A stretch of 64,000 nt of DNA from Pseudomonas entomophila (GTDB lineage Bacteria > Pseudomonadota > Gammaproteobacteria > Pseudomonadales > Pseudomonadaceae): assembly GCF_018417595.1 (NCBI RefSeq), contig NZ_CP070982.1, positions 2,319,501 through 2,383,500 of the forward strand. Reading direction: 5' to 3'. The notes below the pieces were generated by a model. It worked only from the letters and a program-made list of their open reading frames with translations, was not told the origin of the DNA and searched no databases. Of this stretch, positions 15,461 to 23,940 are shown one piece after another. Position numbers and translations under genes: made by a program. Each line of letters starts with the position of its first letter. Within the stretch, counting starts at the first letter, position 1.

Positions 15461-16795
15461 TCAGCGCATGTGCAGGATGATCGGGCTGCTGCTGGCCGGG
15501 TCGGTATGGCCGCGCAGCTTGCCGACCGCCTGGGTGTCCACCGCGCCCCCCTGGTTGCCCCAGGTGGCGCGGGCAAAACTCAGCACCGCGGCGATCTCCT
15601 GGTCCGACAACTGCTCGCGGAACGCCGGCATGCGATAGGCGTCCGGCACGCCGGCCGCGACGATGCGCTGGGAGCCATTGAGGGTGATGTTGATCGCCGA
15701 GGCGTTCTCCTTCGCCAGCATCGAGGTGGCGCCCGCCAGCGGCGGCATCCATTCGGCCTGGCCCTTGCCATCCAGGCCATGGCAGCTGGCGCAGCGGGTC
15801 GCATAGATATGTGCCCCCGGCGTGTCGAGGTCCGCAGATACCGCCTGGTACTGCCACGGTGCACCGTCACGTTGCGGGTCGCCGGGCAGCGACTTGAGGT
15901 AGCGGGCGATCGCGGCCAGGTCGTCATCGGCCATGAACTGCGTGGAGTTGTTGAACGCCTCGGTCATCGAGCCGTACACCACTGCATGCTGATTACGCCC
16001 GCTCTTGAGGAACTGCACGATCTGCGCTTCGCTCCAGCGGCCCAGCCCGGTGTTGTGGTCCTGGCGCAAGCTGGGCGCGTACCAGCCATCGAGCAGGGCG
16101 CCGGCCAGGAAGGGCGTGCCCGATTCGTCCAGGGCCTTCTCGTTGAAGGCCAGGCCGCGCGGGGTATGGCAACTGCCGCAGTGGCCGGGGCCCTGGACGA
16201 TATAGGCGCCGCGATTCCACAGCGGATCCTGTTCGGTTTTCTGTGCATAGGGCGTGGTTGGCGCGAACAGGCCGTTCCACAGGGCGATGGGCCAGCGCAG
16301 GTTCAGCGGCCAGGGAATAGCGCTGGGGATATTGGCTTCGGCAGCCGGTTGCACGCCTTTCATGAAGAACGCATAGAGCGCCCGCATGTCTTCGTCGCTG
16401 AGCTTGACGTAGGAGGGGTAGGGCATGGCCGGGTACAGCCGTCGCCCGCCCGGTGCGACGCCATGGCGCACGGCGCGGTCGAAGTCGGCCAGGCTATAGC
16501 CGCCGATACCGTGCTCTTGGTCGGGGGTGATGTTGGTGGCATGGATCGCCCCCAGCGGCGTGGCCATCTCCAGCCCGCCGGCAAACGGTGCCTTGCCGGG
16601 CAGGCTGTGGCAGGCCACGCAATCGCTGAGGCGGGCGATGTATTCGCCACGGCTGACCAGTGCCGCATCGGCGCTTTCTCCAGGGGGGAACGGCGAGGCG
16701 GGCTCGCGGGTGACATACCAGGCCAGCAGGCCTGCCGCGACCAGGCACGGCAGGGCCAGCCAGCCGGCGGCTCTGGCGAATCGGCTATTGCTCAT
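15461..16795 (-). CDS. Tri-haem membrane-anchored cytochrome c of the Mo hydroxylase
   Basis: 444 residues. An N-terminal hydrophobic anchor (about 11-28) precedes three c-type haem sites: C59-V-A-C-H63, C206-G-S-C-H210 and C335-A-S-C-H339. This is the layout of alcohol/aldehyde-dehydrogenase cytochrome subunits (AdhB type) and of the cytochrome part of nicotinate and isoquinoline dehydrogenases. It should take electrons from the Fe-S subunit and pass them to the respiratory chain in the periplasm. AAGGAA precedes the ATG, and 18 bases separate it from the Mo-subunit gene. Confidence 0.9.
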   Translation of the reverse strand: MSNSRFARAAGWLALPCLVAAGLLAWYVTREPASPFPPGESADAALVSRGEYIARLSDCVACHSLPGKAPFAGGLEMATPLGAIHATNITPDQEHGIGGYSLADFDRAVRHGVAPGGRRLYPAMPYPSYVKLSDEDMRALYAFFMKGVQPAAEANIPSAIPWPLNLRWPIALWNGLFAPTTPYAQKTEQDPLWNRGAYIVQGPGHCGSCHTPRGLAFNEKALDESGTPFLAGALLDGWYAPSLRQDHNTGLGRWSEAQIVQFLKSGRNQHAVVYGSMTEAFNNSTQFMADDDLAAIARYLKSLPGDPQRDGAPWQYQAVSADLDTPGAHIYATRCASCHGLDGKGQAEWMPPLAGATSMLAKENASAINITLNGSQRIVAAGVPDAYRMPAFREQLSDQEIAAVLSFARATWGNQGGAVDTQAVGKLRGHTDPASSSPIILHMR

Positions 16796-16813
16796 TGGGC
16801 ATTCCTTGTCGTG

Positions 16814-19060
16814 TCAGCTGAAGGTATGGCGGCTCAGGGGCATGCTGCGCACGCGTTGGCCGGTCAGCTGCGCCACGGCGTTGGCCACCGCGGGCGCCAC
16901 GGCCGGCAGCGGCGGTTCACCGATGCCGCCCATCTTCGCGCCGCTTTCGACGATGCGCACATGCACCCGGGCCATGCGCGACGGCGGTAGCACCGGGTAC
17001 AAGTCGTAGTTGCGCGCCCGTGGCATGCCGTTCAGCCACACCGCCTCTTCCAGCAGCACCTGGGACAAGCCCAGGGATACCGCACCATTGACCTGCGCCT
17101 CGATGATCGCCGGGTTGACGATGCTGCCCGGGTCGATGGCCTGCCAGATGTCGTGCACCTTGACCTGGCCGCCCTCCAGCGAGACTTCGGCGATCACCGC
17201 CGCTTCAGAGCCGAACGGCGAGGCCATGGCCACGCCGCGGGCGCGCTTGCTGCCGTCCTCGGCGGTGAACGGGCCGCGCTTCCAGCCGCCGGACAATTCG
17301 CCCACCGCCTGCAGCAGTGTGGTCAGGCGCGGGTTGTCGCGCAGCAGGTGCAGGCGCAGTTCGAAGGGGTCGTGGCCGCCTTTGTCGGCCAGTTCGTCGA
17401 GGAACGATTCGTAGAAGAAGTCGTTCAGCGAATTGCCCACCGAGCGCCAGTAACCCAGCATGGCCGGGCCCTTCACGTAGATCTGCGCGATGCGCTTGTT
17501 GGCGATGGCGTAGGCCTTGCCCGACAGCCCTTCCAGGGCGGTGGGGTCGACCTTGTCGCCTTGCTTGCCGGCGATGGCCTCGGTCGGGCCTTCGGTGGCG
17601 CTGACCGCCTCGATGGCCACCGGCAGGCCCTTGTCGTCCAGCCCGGCGCGGAACTTGACCACGGCCATGGGGCGCATGGCATCGCGCAAGAACTCCTCCT
17701 CCCGGCTCCAGATCAGTTTCACTGGCCGCCCCACGGCCTTGGCCAGGGCGATGGCCTGCGGGTAGGGGTTGGCCGAGTCGTACAGGAAGTGCCGGCCGAA
17801 GAAGCCGCCAAGCAACGGCGAGTGCAGGGTGATCCGTGCCGGATCCAGGCCGGTGCGCTTGGCGATGTCGTCGCGGAACATGTCCTGCGCCTGGTTGGGC
17901 AGCCACACCTCCAGCGAACCGTCGGGGTTGAAGCGGGCGGTGGCGGAGGGCGGTTCCAGCTGCGCATGGTTGAGGAACTGGTTGTGGTAGGTGGCCTCGA
18001 CCGTGGTCTTGGCGCCAGCCAGGGCGGCGGCGACGTCGCCGTCGTTTTCCTCGTCGCGGCTTGGCCCGGTCTGCGCGGCCAGGTGGTCGCGCCAGCCGTC
18101 GCTGGAGAAGTCGGCGGGCATCGGCCGCACCTGGCTGTCGGCGCCGGGCGCTTGCCAGTCCACCTGCAGCGCTTCCACGGCGCGCTTGGCGTGCCACCAG
18201 CGCTCGGCGACCACCGCCACCGCGCCGGGCAGTTGATGCACCGAGTGCACGCCTTTCATGGCCTTGACCTGGTCTTCGTTGCGCAGGCCGCTTACGGTCA
18301 TGCCCAGGCGTGGCGCGTGCTGCACGGCGGCGTGGAGCATGCCGTCGACCTTGATGTCGATGCTGTAGATCGCCTTGCCGGTGGACTTGTCGTGGGCGTC
18401 GAGGCGCTGCACCGGCTTGCCGATCCAGCGGAACTGGCCAGGGTCGCGCAGCGTGACGCTGGCCGGGTCCGGTACCGGCAGGTCCATGGCCTTGCCGGCC
18501 AGTTCGCCATAGCCCAGCTCGCGGCCCGACGCCGTGTGCACCACCTTGCCGGGCTTCGTGGTCAGTTCACTGACCGGAACACCCCATTGCGCGGCGCCTG
18601 CCTGCAGCAGCATGGCCCGGGCCAGGGCGCCGAGGCGGCGCATGGTCGGGTAGCTCATACGCACCGACATGCTGCCGCCGGTGATGCGCCAGCCGTTCTC
18701 CATCACCACGTAGGCTTCACCCGGTGGCGCGCTGTCGACCACGAAGGTGGCGGGGTCGGCATCCAGCTCCTCGCCGATGATCTGCGCCATGGCGGTATTG
18801 ATGCCTTGCCCGCCTTCCATGAACGGGCTGAGCAGGTGCACGCTGCCGTCCGGGCGGATTTCCAGGAAGGCCGGCACCTGGGTGCCGCGTTCGGTTGTGG
18901 TGGTGGCTGCCTGGACCCGTGCCGAGCCCAGTGGCAAGCCAAAGCCCAGTACCAACGCGCCAATGGCGGTGCCTGCCAGGAAGCGCCGGCGCGACAGGTT
19001 GACGGTTTCGCCGTGGCGCAGGCGCAGCAGGTCGTCCGGGGAATCGATACGCGCGTTCAT
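16814..19060 (-). CDS. iorB: Molybdopterin-binding subunit, isoquinoline 1-oxidoreductase beta-like
   Basis: 748 residues. A twin-arginine signal (SRRRFLAG at about 23-30) shows export of the folded enzyme. The xanthine-oxidase-family Mo domain follows, with 'FMEGGQGINTAMAQIIGEEL' near 80 and the C-terminal 'GGIGEPPLPAVAPAVANAV', whose Glu is the catalytic base of the family. It lacks a fused cytochrome domain, so it resembles IorB rather than fused NicB-like proteins. It shares TGATG with the Fe-S subunit gene upstream. The substrate, an N-heterocycle or aldehyde, cannot be decided from sequence; the symbol is by resemblance. Confidence 0.85.
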   Translation of the reverse strand: MNARIDSPDDLLRLRHGETVNLSRRRFLAGTAIGALVLGFGLPLGSARVQAATTTTERGTQVPAFLEIRPDGSVHLLSPFMEGGQGINTAMAQIIGEELDADPATFVVDSAPPGEAYVVMENGWRITGGSMSVRMSYPTMRRLGALARAMLLQAGAAQWGVPVSELTTKPGKVVHTASGRELGYGELAGKAMDLPVPDPASVTLRDPGQFRWIGKPVQRLDAHDKSTGKAIYSIDIKVDGMLHAAVQHAPRLGMTVSGLRNEDQVKAMKGVHSVHQLPGAVAVVAERWWHAKRAVEALQVDWQAPGADSQVRPMPADFSSDGWRDHLAAQTGPSRDEENDGDVAAALAGAKTTVEATYHNQFLNHAQLEPPSATARFNPDGSLEVWLPNQAQDMFRDDIAKRTGLDPARITLHSPLLGGFFGRHFLYDSANPYPQAIALAKAVGRPVKLIWSREEEFLRDAMRPMAVVKFRAGLDDKGLPVAIEAVSATEGPTEAIAGKQGDKVDPTALEGLSGKAYAIANKRIAQIYVKGPAMLGYWRSVGNSLNDFFYESFLDELADKGGHDPFELRLHLLRDNPRLTTLLQAVGELSGGWKRGPFTAEDGSKRARGVAMASPFGSEAAVIAEVSLEGGQVKVHDIWQAIDPGSIVNPAIIEAQVNGAVSLGLSQVLLEEAVWLNGMPRARNYDLYPVLPPSRMARVHVRIVESGAKMGGIGEPPLPAVAPAVANAVAQLTGQRVRSMPLSRHTFS

Positions 19061-19515
19061 CAGGCGTTCTCCCCTTGGGCCAGGTCATGCACGGCGGCAT
19101 GGATGGCGTTGTAGGTACCGCAACGGCACAGGTTGACCATGGCCGCGTCGATCTGCGCATCGCTCGGTTTGGGGGTGTGCTTGAGCAGCGCGGTGGCCGC
19201 CATCACCTGGCCGGACTGGCAGTAGCCGCACTGGGCCACCTGGTGCTCGACCCAGGCGGCGACCACGCGCTTGCCGACCGCGTCCTGCTCGATGGCCTCG
19301 ATGGTGGTGACCTCGCGGCCGACCACGCCGGCCACCGGGGTGACACAGGCGCGTACCACGTTGCCGTCCACCAGCACCGAACAGGCGCCGCACTGGGCCA
19401 GGCCGCAGCCGTACTTGGTGCCGGTCAGGCCCAGGTCGTCGCGGATCACCCAGAGCAAGGGCGTGTCGGCGTCGGCCTCGACCTGGTAGGTCTGCTGGTT
19501 GATGCGTAGTTCCAT
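19060..19515 (-). CDS. iorA: [2Fe-2S] subunit of Mo hydroxylase, isoquinoline 1-oxidoreductase alpha-like
   Basis: 151 residues, the normal length for the small subunit. The plant-type cluster ligands are C37, C42, C45 and C57 ('[16 protein letters not shown]'), and the second cluster ligands are C96, C99, C130 and C132 ('QCGYCQSGQ', '[10 protein letters not shown]'). It is the first gene of the operon iorA-iorB-cytochrome-xdhC. It has no signal peptide and is presumably carried across the membrane with the Tat-signal-bearing large subunit. Confidence 0.9.
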   Translation of the reverse strand: MELRINQQTYQVEADADTPLLWVIRDDLGLTGTKYGCGLAQCGACSVLVDGNVVRACVTPVAGVVGREVTTIEAIEQDAVGKRVVAAWVEHQVAQCGYCQSGQVMAATALLKHTPKPSDAQIDAAMVNLCRCGTYNAIHAAVHDLAQGENA

Positions 19516-19687
19516 GGGCTCACCTGCTGATCATCGGTTGGTTTCGTGGCCGGGGAATACGTTGTTCCCCAATCCGGAAACGCTAGCACAGGGGGATCGT
19601 TGCGGAACCGGTACACCCCGCAGGTCGAGAGGATCAGGCAAGCAATTCGGCGGAATGCGCAAGCAGTGCCCGTGGGGCCGCGCCATA

Positions 19688-19720
19688 CCTGCAGGAGCCG
19701 GCCTTGCCGGCGAAAGGGCC
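19688..19720. repeat. Single REP unit (GCCGGC stem)
   Basis: CCTGCAGGAGCCGGCCTTGC with its continuation forms the CCGGC-CTT-GCCGG stem. It lies in the 252-base gap between the Mo-hydroxylase operon and the GNAT gene; the rest of that gap presumably holds the operon promoter, which I could not place. Confidence 0.7.
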
Positions 19721-19767
19721 AGTCCCGTCAGCCCAGGGCAGTGGCCAGCGCAGGGGGGCATGGCATG

Positions 19768-20241
19768 TCAGGGGGCAGTGGCGGCAAGGTCACGAGACAT
19801 GAGCCATTGCCCCTCGCCCCATGCCTCGAACCGCTCCACCAGGCGCCATCCACGCTTCGCGTAATAGGCCTGCCGGTCATGGGTATGCAGGTACAGCGTC
19901 GGGATGCCGCCGTCACGGGCGTGATTACAGATCCCTTCGATCAACCTTTCGGCGAGTCCCTGGCCACGTGCCTGCGGGCTGACGAACACGCAAGCCAGCC
20001 AGGGCCCGAGCTCCGGTCGTTCAGGCAGGTCGTCGACGGCCAGTGCGGCACTGCCGAGCAAGCGGTCGCCGTCCAGGGCCACCAGGCACTTCCACCTGCC
20101 ATTGCGTTGCCCCTCGGCGAACTCGCGTTGCCAGGCTGGCAAGGGGAAATCCTGGAACTCGTAGTGGAACTGTTCGTGCAGCCATTGCGCCAAGGTGTCG
20201 CAATGGGCCATGTGGTGTTCGAGCCAATCCAGGCGGGGCAT
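19768..20241 (-). CDS. GNAT-family N-acetyltransferase
   Basis: 157 residues. The acetyl-CoA pyrophosphate loop 'VSPQARGQGLAERLIEGI' (R/Q-x-x-G-x-G/A pattern) is at about 92-109, followed by 'AYYAKRGWRLVERFEAWG', the family's last strand-helix. 'LLGSAALAVDDL' is the central strand. The substrate cannot be predicted. Stands alone between REP-bearing gaps. Confidence 0.85.
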   Translation of the reverse strand: MPRLDWLEHHMAHCDTLAQWLHEQFHYEFQDFPLPAWQREFAEGQRNGRWKCLVALDGDRLLGSAALAVDDLPERPELGPWLACVFVSPQARGQGLAERLIEGICNHARDGGIPTLYLHTHDRQAYYAKRGWRLVERFEAWGEGQWLMSRDLAATAP

Positions 20242-20299
20242 GGGCAGTTCCCTTTTTGTTTTCGTTGACGGGCAGCGAACTTTGGTTTTGGTGATTTCT

Positions 20300-20374
20300 C
20301 TGTGGGAGCGGGTTCACCCGCGAATGCAGCAGTGAGTCACCTACCGTATTCGCGGGTAAACCTGCTCCTACAGG
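20300..20374. repeat. REP pair (GGGTTTACCC type)
   Basis: TGTGGGAGCGGGTTCACCCG at 20301 faces an inverted GTAGGAGCAGGTTTACCCGC unit ending near 20373, between the convergent-looking GNAT promoter side and the DUF3885 gene end. Confidence 0.8.
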
Positions 20375-20394
20375 TATTGCGCTGAACCAGAGCC

Positions 20395-21036
20395 TTACGA
20401 CAAACCTGCAGGCGCCGGTTTGCCGGCGAACACGGCATCCATATCCTGGCGATCATGGTCCAGCAGGTAGCGGTTGTACTGGTGGTACAGCTGTTCAAGC
20501 CGGGCATGGTTGGGCCCGACCACGTCCATGCCCCGGTCGTCGTAAGGCCAGACCATCAACTGTTGGGGCAGGTTGAACAGGTAGAGCAGGCAGGAAGGAT
20601 TGGGGGTGATCGGGGTATCCGAAGCCATTGAGCACCATAACAATGCCTGCAAGTGGCTGACCGGCAGTTCGAAGGCCAGGCTGATCCAGTATTCGGGCGC
20701 GTGTTCGTCCCACCATGGCTCGTCTTCGATCAGCTCCCGCCACAGTGTGCGTTGCCGGGGAATGGTGATGTTGAGGTCGCCCAGTGCACGCAGCGTCTGG
20801 CGGGTAACTTCGCCAATGCAGCTGGAGTGGCTACGCAGGCAGACCACCAGGGTCCGTTCGCCAGCAAAGGCTTCGGTGCAGACCTCCGTGGCTTTGCGCA
20901 GCGCAGTGGTGAAGCGCTCGATCATGCCGCCCGATTCGGCCAGTTCGAAGCGCAGGCCACCCGGGTAGTTGTAGTAGACCGGGCGGGTAAAGCAGTCACG
21001 CCCGAAGATGCGCTCGATTTCGCCTTGCAGGTTCAC
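20395..21036 (-). CDS. DUF3885-type protein of unknown function
   Basis: 213 residues from a GTG at 21036 with GAGGG 7 bases upstream; a second GTG six codons earlier (21054) is also possible. 'LRFELAESGGMIERFTTALRK' at the start and 'EYWISLAFELPVSHLQALLW' followed by 'LYLFNLPQQLMVWPYDDRGMDVV' near the end match the DUF3885 pattern, where the last segment is the best-conserved part. No catalytic motif, signal or membrane helix is visible. It diverges from the LysE exporter. Function unknown. Confidence 0.75.
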   Translation of the reverse strand: MNLQGEIERIFGRDCFTRPVYYNYPGGLRFELAESGGMIERFTTALRKATEVCTEAFAGERTLVVCLRSHSSCIGEVTRQTLRALGDLNITIPRQRTLWRELIEDEPWWDEHAPEYWISLAFELPVSHLQALLWCSMASDTPITPNPSCLLYLFNLPQQLMVWPYDDRGMDVVGPNHARLEQLYHQYNRYLLDHDRQDMDAVFAGKPAPAGLS

Positions 21037-21153
21037 ATGTCCCTCGACAGTCACAGGTCTCACTCCCTGAAGCAACGGGATGATACGCCAGCGCATCCGT
21101 TGCCGCGAAGCCGCTGTATGATGCGGGTTCCGTAGCCTTGCACGAGCCTGAAC

Positions 21154-21795
21154 ATGGACACTCACTCGCTTCTCGCTTTCACCCTGGTCGCCGCGATCGC
21201 CATCGCCAGCCCAGGCCCCGCCACACTCATGGCGATCAACAACAGCCTGGCCCACGGGCAACGCAGCGCGGTGTGGTCGTCGCTGGGCAACGCCACCGGG
21301 CTGTTCTGCCTGTCGGCGGCGGCGATGCTCGGGCTGGGGGCGTTGCTGGCCAGTTCGGAAATGCTGTTCAACGCGGTCAAGGTCATCGGTGCCGGCTACC
21401 TGTTCTACCTCGGCGCGCGGCAACTGTTGAAGAAGAGCCCGATGCTGGTAGAGGGGCTGGAGGAGGGCGCGGGCAAGCGCCGGCCGACGCCGTTGAAACT
21501 GTACAAGTCGGCGTTCCTGACCGCGGTCACCAACCCCAAGGCGACGATGTTCTTCACCGCGCTGTTCCCGCAGTTCATCGACCAGGGCGCGGCATTGCTG
21601 CCGCAGTTCCTGATCCTGACCGGGATCTTCATCCTCCTGTCGTTGACCTCCCTGAGCTTGTACGCCGCGCTCGCCGCACGGGCCAAGGGCATACTGACCC
21701 GACCGTCGCTGTCGCGCTGGGTGAGCCGGGTCGTGGGCTCGACTTTCATTGGGTTTGGCGCGGCGATCCTGGCGATGCGTCGGCAGACGGCCTGA
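21154..21795 (+). CDS. LysE/RhtB-family amino-acid exporter
   Basis: 213 residues, the usual length, with about six membrane segments. The family signature 'SPGPATLMAINNSLAHG' is at about 20-36, and 'AFLTAVTNPKATMFFTALFP' at about 120-139 is the second conserved block. These proteins export amino acids such as homoserine, threonine or lysine. The substrate is not predictable. A GC-rich hairpin follows the stop. Confidence 0.9.
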   Translation: MDTHSLLAFTLVAAIAIASPGPATLMAINNSLAHGQRSAVWSSLGNATGLFCLSAAAMLGLGALLASSEMLFNAVKVIGAGYLFYLGARQLLKKSPMLVEGLEEGAGKRRPTPLKLYKSAFLTAVTNPKATMFFTALFPQFIDQGAALLPQFLILTGIFILLSLTSLSLYAALAARAKGILTRPSLSRWVSRVVGSTFIGFGAAILAMRRQTA

Positions 21796-21809
21796 GCGAC
21801 TTTTCATGA

Positions 21810-21828
21810 CGGGGCGCCTGGCGCCCCG
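21810..21828 (+). terminator. Hairpin after the lysE-type gene
   Basis: CGGGGCGC and GCGCCCCG form an 8-bp stem with a 3-base loop 15 bases after the stop. There is no T-tract, so the terminator call is tentative. Confidence 0.5.
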
Positions 21829-22173
21829 TACTGCAACTTCCCCGCGTAATGGTCTTGATGACCGTCCCTCTTCGAATCCCACTCTAAAGTTGTTGCCCGG
21901 TGATTCGTGTCTATTTGAAAGCGGGCACTCTGCTTTCGTCGGATTGTTCGACAATCCTTGTTTCGTGTTTTATGGAACCTGCGAGGCAGATGGGTTTGCG
22001 TGGGTTGCTATCAAAATGATGCGCAACTAATCGTCGAACTAATGACGCCAATTTTCCGAACTTTCTCAAGTTTCAAGACGAGGGCCGATAACCTGAAGTA
22101 GGCACGCCGGAAAGTTAAAAGATCCGACTGCCTGAATGCGTTAGTTGTGCAGTTCTGTCCGAATGGGTGTTGT
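21829..22173 (+). promoter_or_regulatory. AT-richer leader region upstream of the TPS operon, with dyad symmetry
   Basis: About 345 bases without a credible gene, clearly less GC-rich than its surroundings. It contains a perfect dyad, GGATTGT-TCG-ACAATCC (21941-21957), followed by a T-rich run, and AACTAATCG/AACTAATG direct repeats 12 bases apart at 22025 and 22037, with an inverted partner CGTTAGTT at 22139-22146. These could be regulator sites for tpsB-tpsA. I could not identify a clear sigma70 promoter. Confidence 0.45.
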
Positions 22174-23895
22174 ATGTTGTACCTGCCTGCCATGTCCCGC
22201 CGTCCCGCCACGCCCAGCCGGTTGTTGCCTGCCATGTGGCTGTGCCTGTGTGCCGGTTTTGCCCACGCCGAAACAGTCGCCCCGGGTCAGGAAGTGCTGC
22301 GCCAACAGCAACAGCAGCAAACCGACCTGCAACAGTTGCAGTTGGAGCAACGCCGTCGACAATTGCAACGCGGCGCGTTTGGGCCCTCGGCGACGACAGC
22401 GCGGACGCCCCAGGCCGTGACCCCGGATGCACAATGCTGGCCCCTGGCGGGCGTGCGCGTCGGTGGCGTCACGCTGATCGACCGCGCCACGCTCAACGCC
22501 CGCATCGAGCCCCTGGTCACCCCTTGCATGGGCGTGGGCCAGATCAATCACCTGCTGGCAACCCTCACCGCGCTGTATGTCGAGAAGGGCTATATCGCCA
22601 GCCGACCTTACCTGAGCAGTGCGCCCGCCGCAGGGCATTCGCTGGATATCCTGGTCGACGAAGGCTATCTGGAGGCCATCGAACTGGCCGACCAACGCCT
22701 GCCGGTGTCCCTGGCCGGTGCCTTCCCCGGTATGCTGGGCGAGCCGTTGAACCTGCGCGATCTGGAACAGGGGCTGGATCAGCTCAACCGCCTGCGCTCG
22801 GTCGACCTGACCGCCGATATCGCCCCGGGCAGCCAGCCCGGCGCCTCGCGCATCGTTTTGCGCCCGCGCAGCGCCGGGCAGCCGCGGGTGGCCGTGGGGC
22901 TGGGCCTGGACAACCTGGGCAGTGCCGGCACCGGGCGTGACCGCCAGGTGCTCAGCCTGAGCCTGGACAACCCGCTGGCGCTCAACGACCTGCTCAGCCT
23001 CAGCGCCAGCGACACCCTCAACCAGGGCGATCGCTACAGCCGCAATGCCAGCCTGTACTACGCCATCCCCTACGGCTACTGGACCTTCAGCCTGTTCGCC
23101 AGCCATGCCGAGTACCGCTCGCCGTTCAAGCTCAGCAGCGTCACCCTGCACAGCACCGGCATTACCGACCAGCTCAGTTTGCGCAGTGAGCGTGTGCTGT
23201 GGCGCGACCAGCAGCACCAGCTGAGCGCCAACCTGCAGCTGGCGCACAAGGGGGTCGACACTGAGTTCGCCAAGGTGCGGCTGGATGTGCAGAGCCCGAC
23301 CCTGACGGTGGCCGAGGCCGGGCTCAACCTGTTCTGGCTCGACCGCGCGGTGTGGAACCTCGACGTCAACTATGCCCAGGGCCTGCGTTGGCTCGGCGCC
23401 GACGACGATGGCCGGCGCTTGAACGGTGACCTGCCCAAGGCGCAGTTCCACAAGTACCGCGCCAGCCTCGGCCAGTGGCGCAACGGCCAGCTTGGCGGGC
23501 AGGCCTGGCAATGGCAGAGCCAACTCAACCTGCAATACAGCCCCGACCCGCTGCCGGCCATCGAGCAGTTGCTGGGTACCGACGATTCCGCCGTGCGCGG
23601 CTATCGGGTCAACAGCGTGTCCGGGGCCAACGGGGCGATCTGGCGCAACACCTTGCGCCTGCCCCTGCGCCATGACGGGCCCTTCGCGATCACCCCGCGC
23701 ATTGGCCTCGACCATGGCTGGATCAAGGCCGACCACGGCGCCTCGAGCCAACGCCTGAGCGGTGCCAGTGTCGGCCTGAGCCTGGGCTACAAGGCCCTGC
23801 AGATCGATGTCGACTACCAGCGTGGCCTGACCACGCCCAGTGGCCTGCGCCACGAACCCGAAGTCTGGCTGTTCCGGGCCGGCCTGCAGATCTGA
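22174..23895 (+). CDS. TpsB outer-membrane transporter (ShlB/FhaC/HecB family)
   Basis: 573 residues from ATG 22174. Signal peptide ends 'GFAHA'. A Gln-rich linker helix (QEVLRQQQQQQTDLQQLQLE) precedes the POTRA domain ('GVRVGGVTLIDRATLNARIE', 'ITHLLATLTALYVEKGYIA'-like block at about 90-165) and the ShlB-type 16-strand barrel up to the C terminus ('LRHEPEVWLFRAGLQI'). It secretes the TpsA protein encoded 45 bases downstream. Ribosome sites are weak for all candidate starts (GTG 22147, ATG 22174, ATG 22192), so the first residues are uncertain; the later ATG shortens the n-region but keeps the signal. Confidence 0.92.
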   Translation: MLYLPAMSRRPATPSRLLPAMWLCLCAGFAHAETVAPGQEVLRQQQQQQTDLQQLQLEQRRRQLQRGAFGPSATTARTPQAVTPDAQCWPLAGVRVGGVTLIDRATLNARIEPLVTPCMGVGQINHLLATLTALYVEKGYIASRPYLSSAPAAGHSLDILVDEGYLEAIELADQRLPVSLAGAFPGMLGEPLNLRDLEQGLDQLNRLRSVDLTADIAPGSQPGASRIVLRPRSAGQPRVAVGLGLDNLGSAGTGRDRQVLSLSLDNPLALNDLLSLSASDTLNQGDRYSRNASLYYAIPYGYWTFSLFASHAEYRSPFKLSSVTLHSTGITDQLSLRSERVLWRDQQHQLSANLQLAHKGVDTEFAKVRLDVQSPTLTVAEAGLNLFWLDRAVWNLDVNYAQGLRWLGADDDGRRLNGDLPKAQFHKYRASLGQWRNGQLGGQAWQWQSQLNLQYSPDPLPAIEQLLGTDDSAVRGYRVNSVSGANGAIWRNTLRLPLRHDGPFAITPRIGLDHGWIKADHGASSQRLSGASVGLSLGYKALQIDVDYQRGLTTPSGLRHEPEVWLFRAGLQI

Positions 23896-23940
23896 CCGCG
23901 ATCGCGCAGTGAATTGCAGCACCTACATGGAGAGTGACCT

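Noticed and set aside
15263..19114. Two long plus-strand frames (575 and 653 codons) over the Mo-hydroxylase operon
   Set aside because: They lie opposite genes with haem, Fe-S and Tat motifs and have shadow-like composition.
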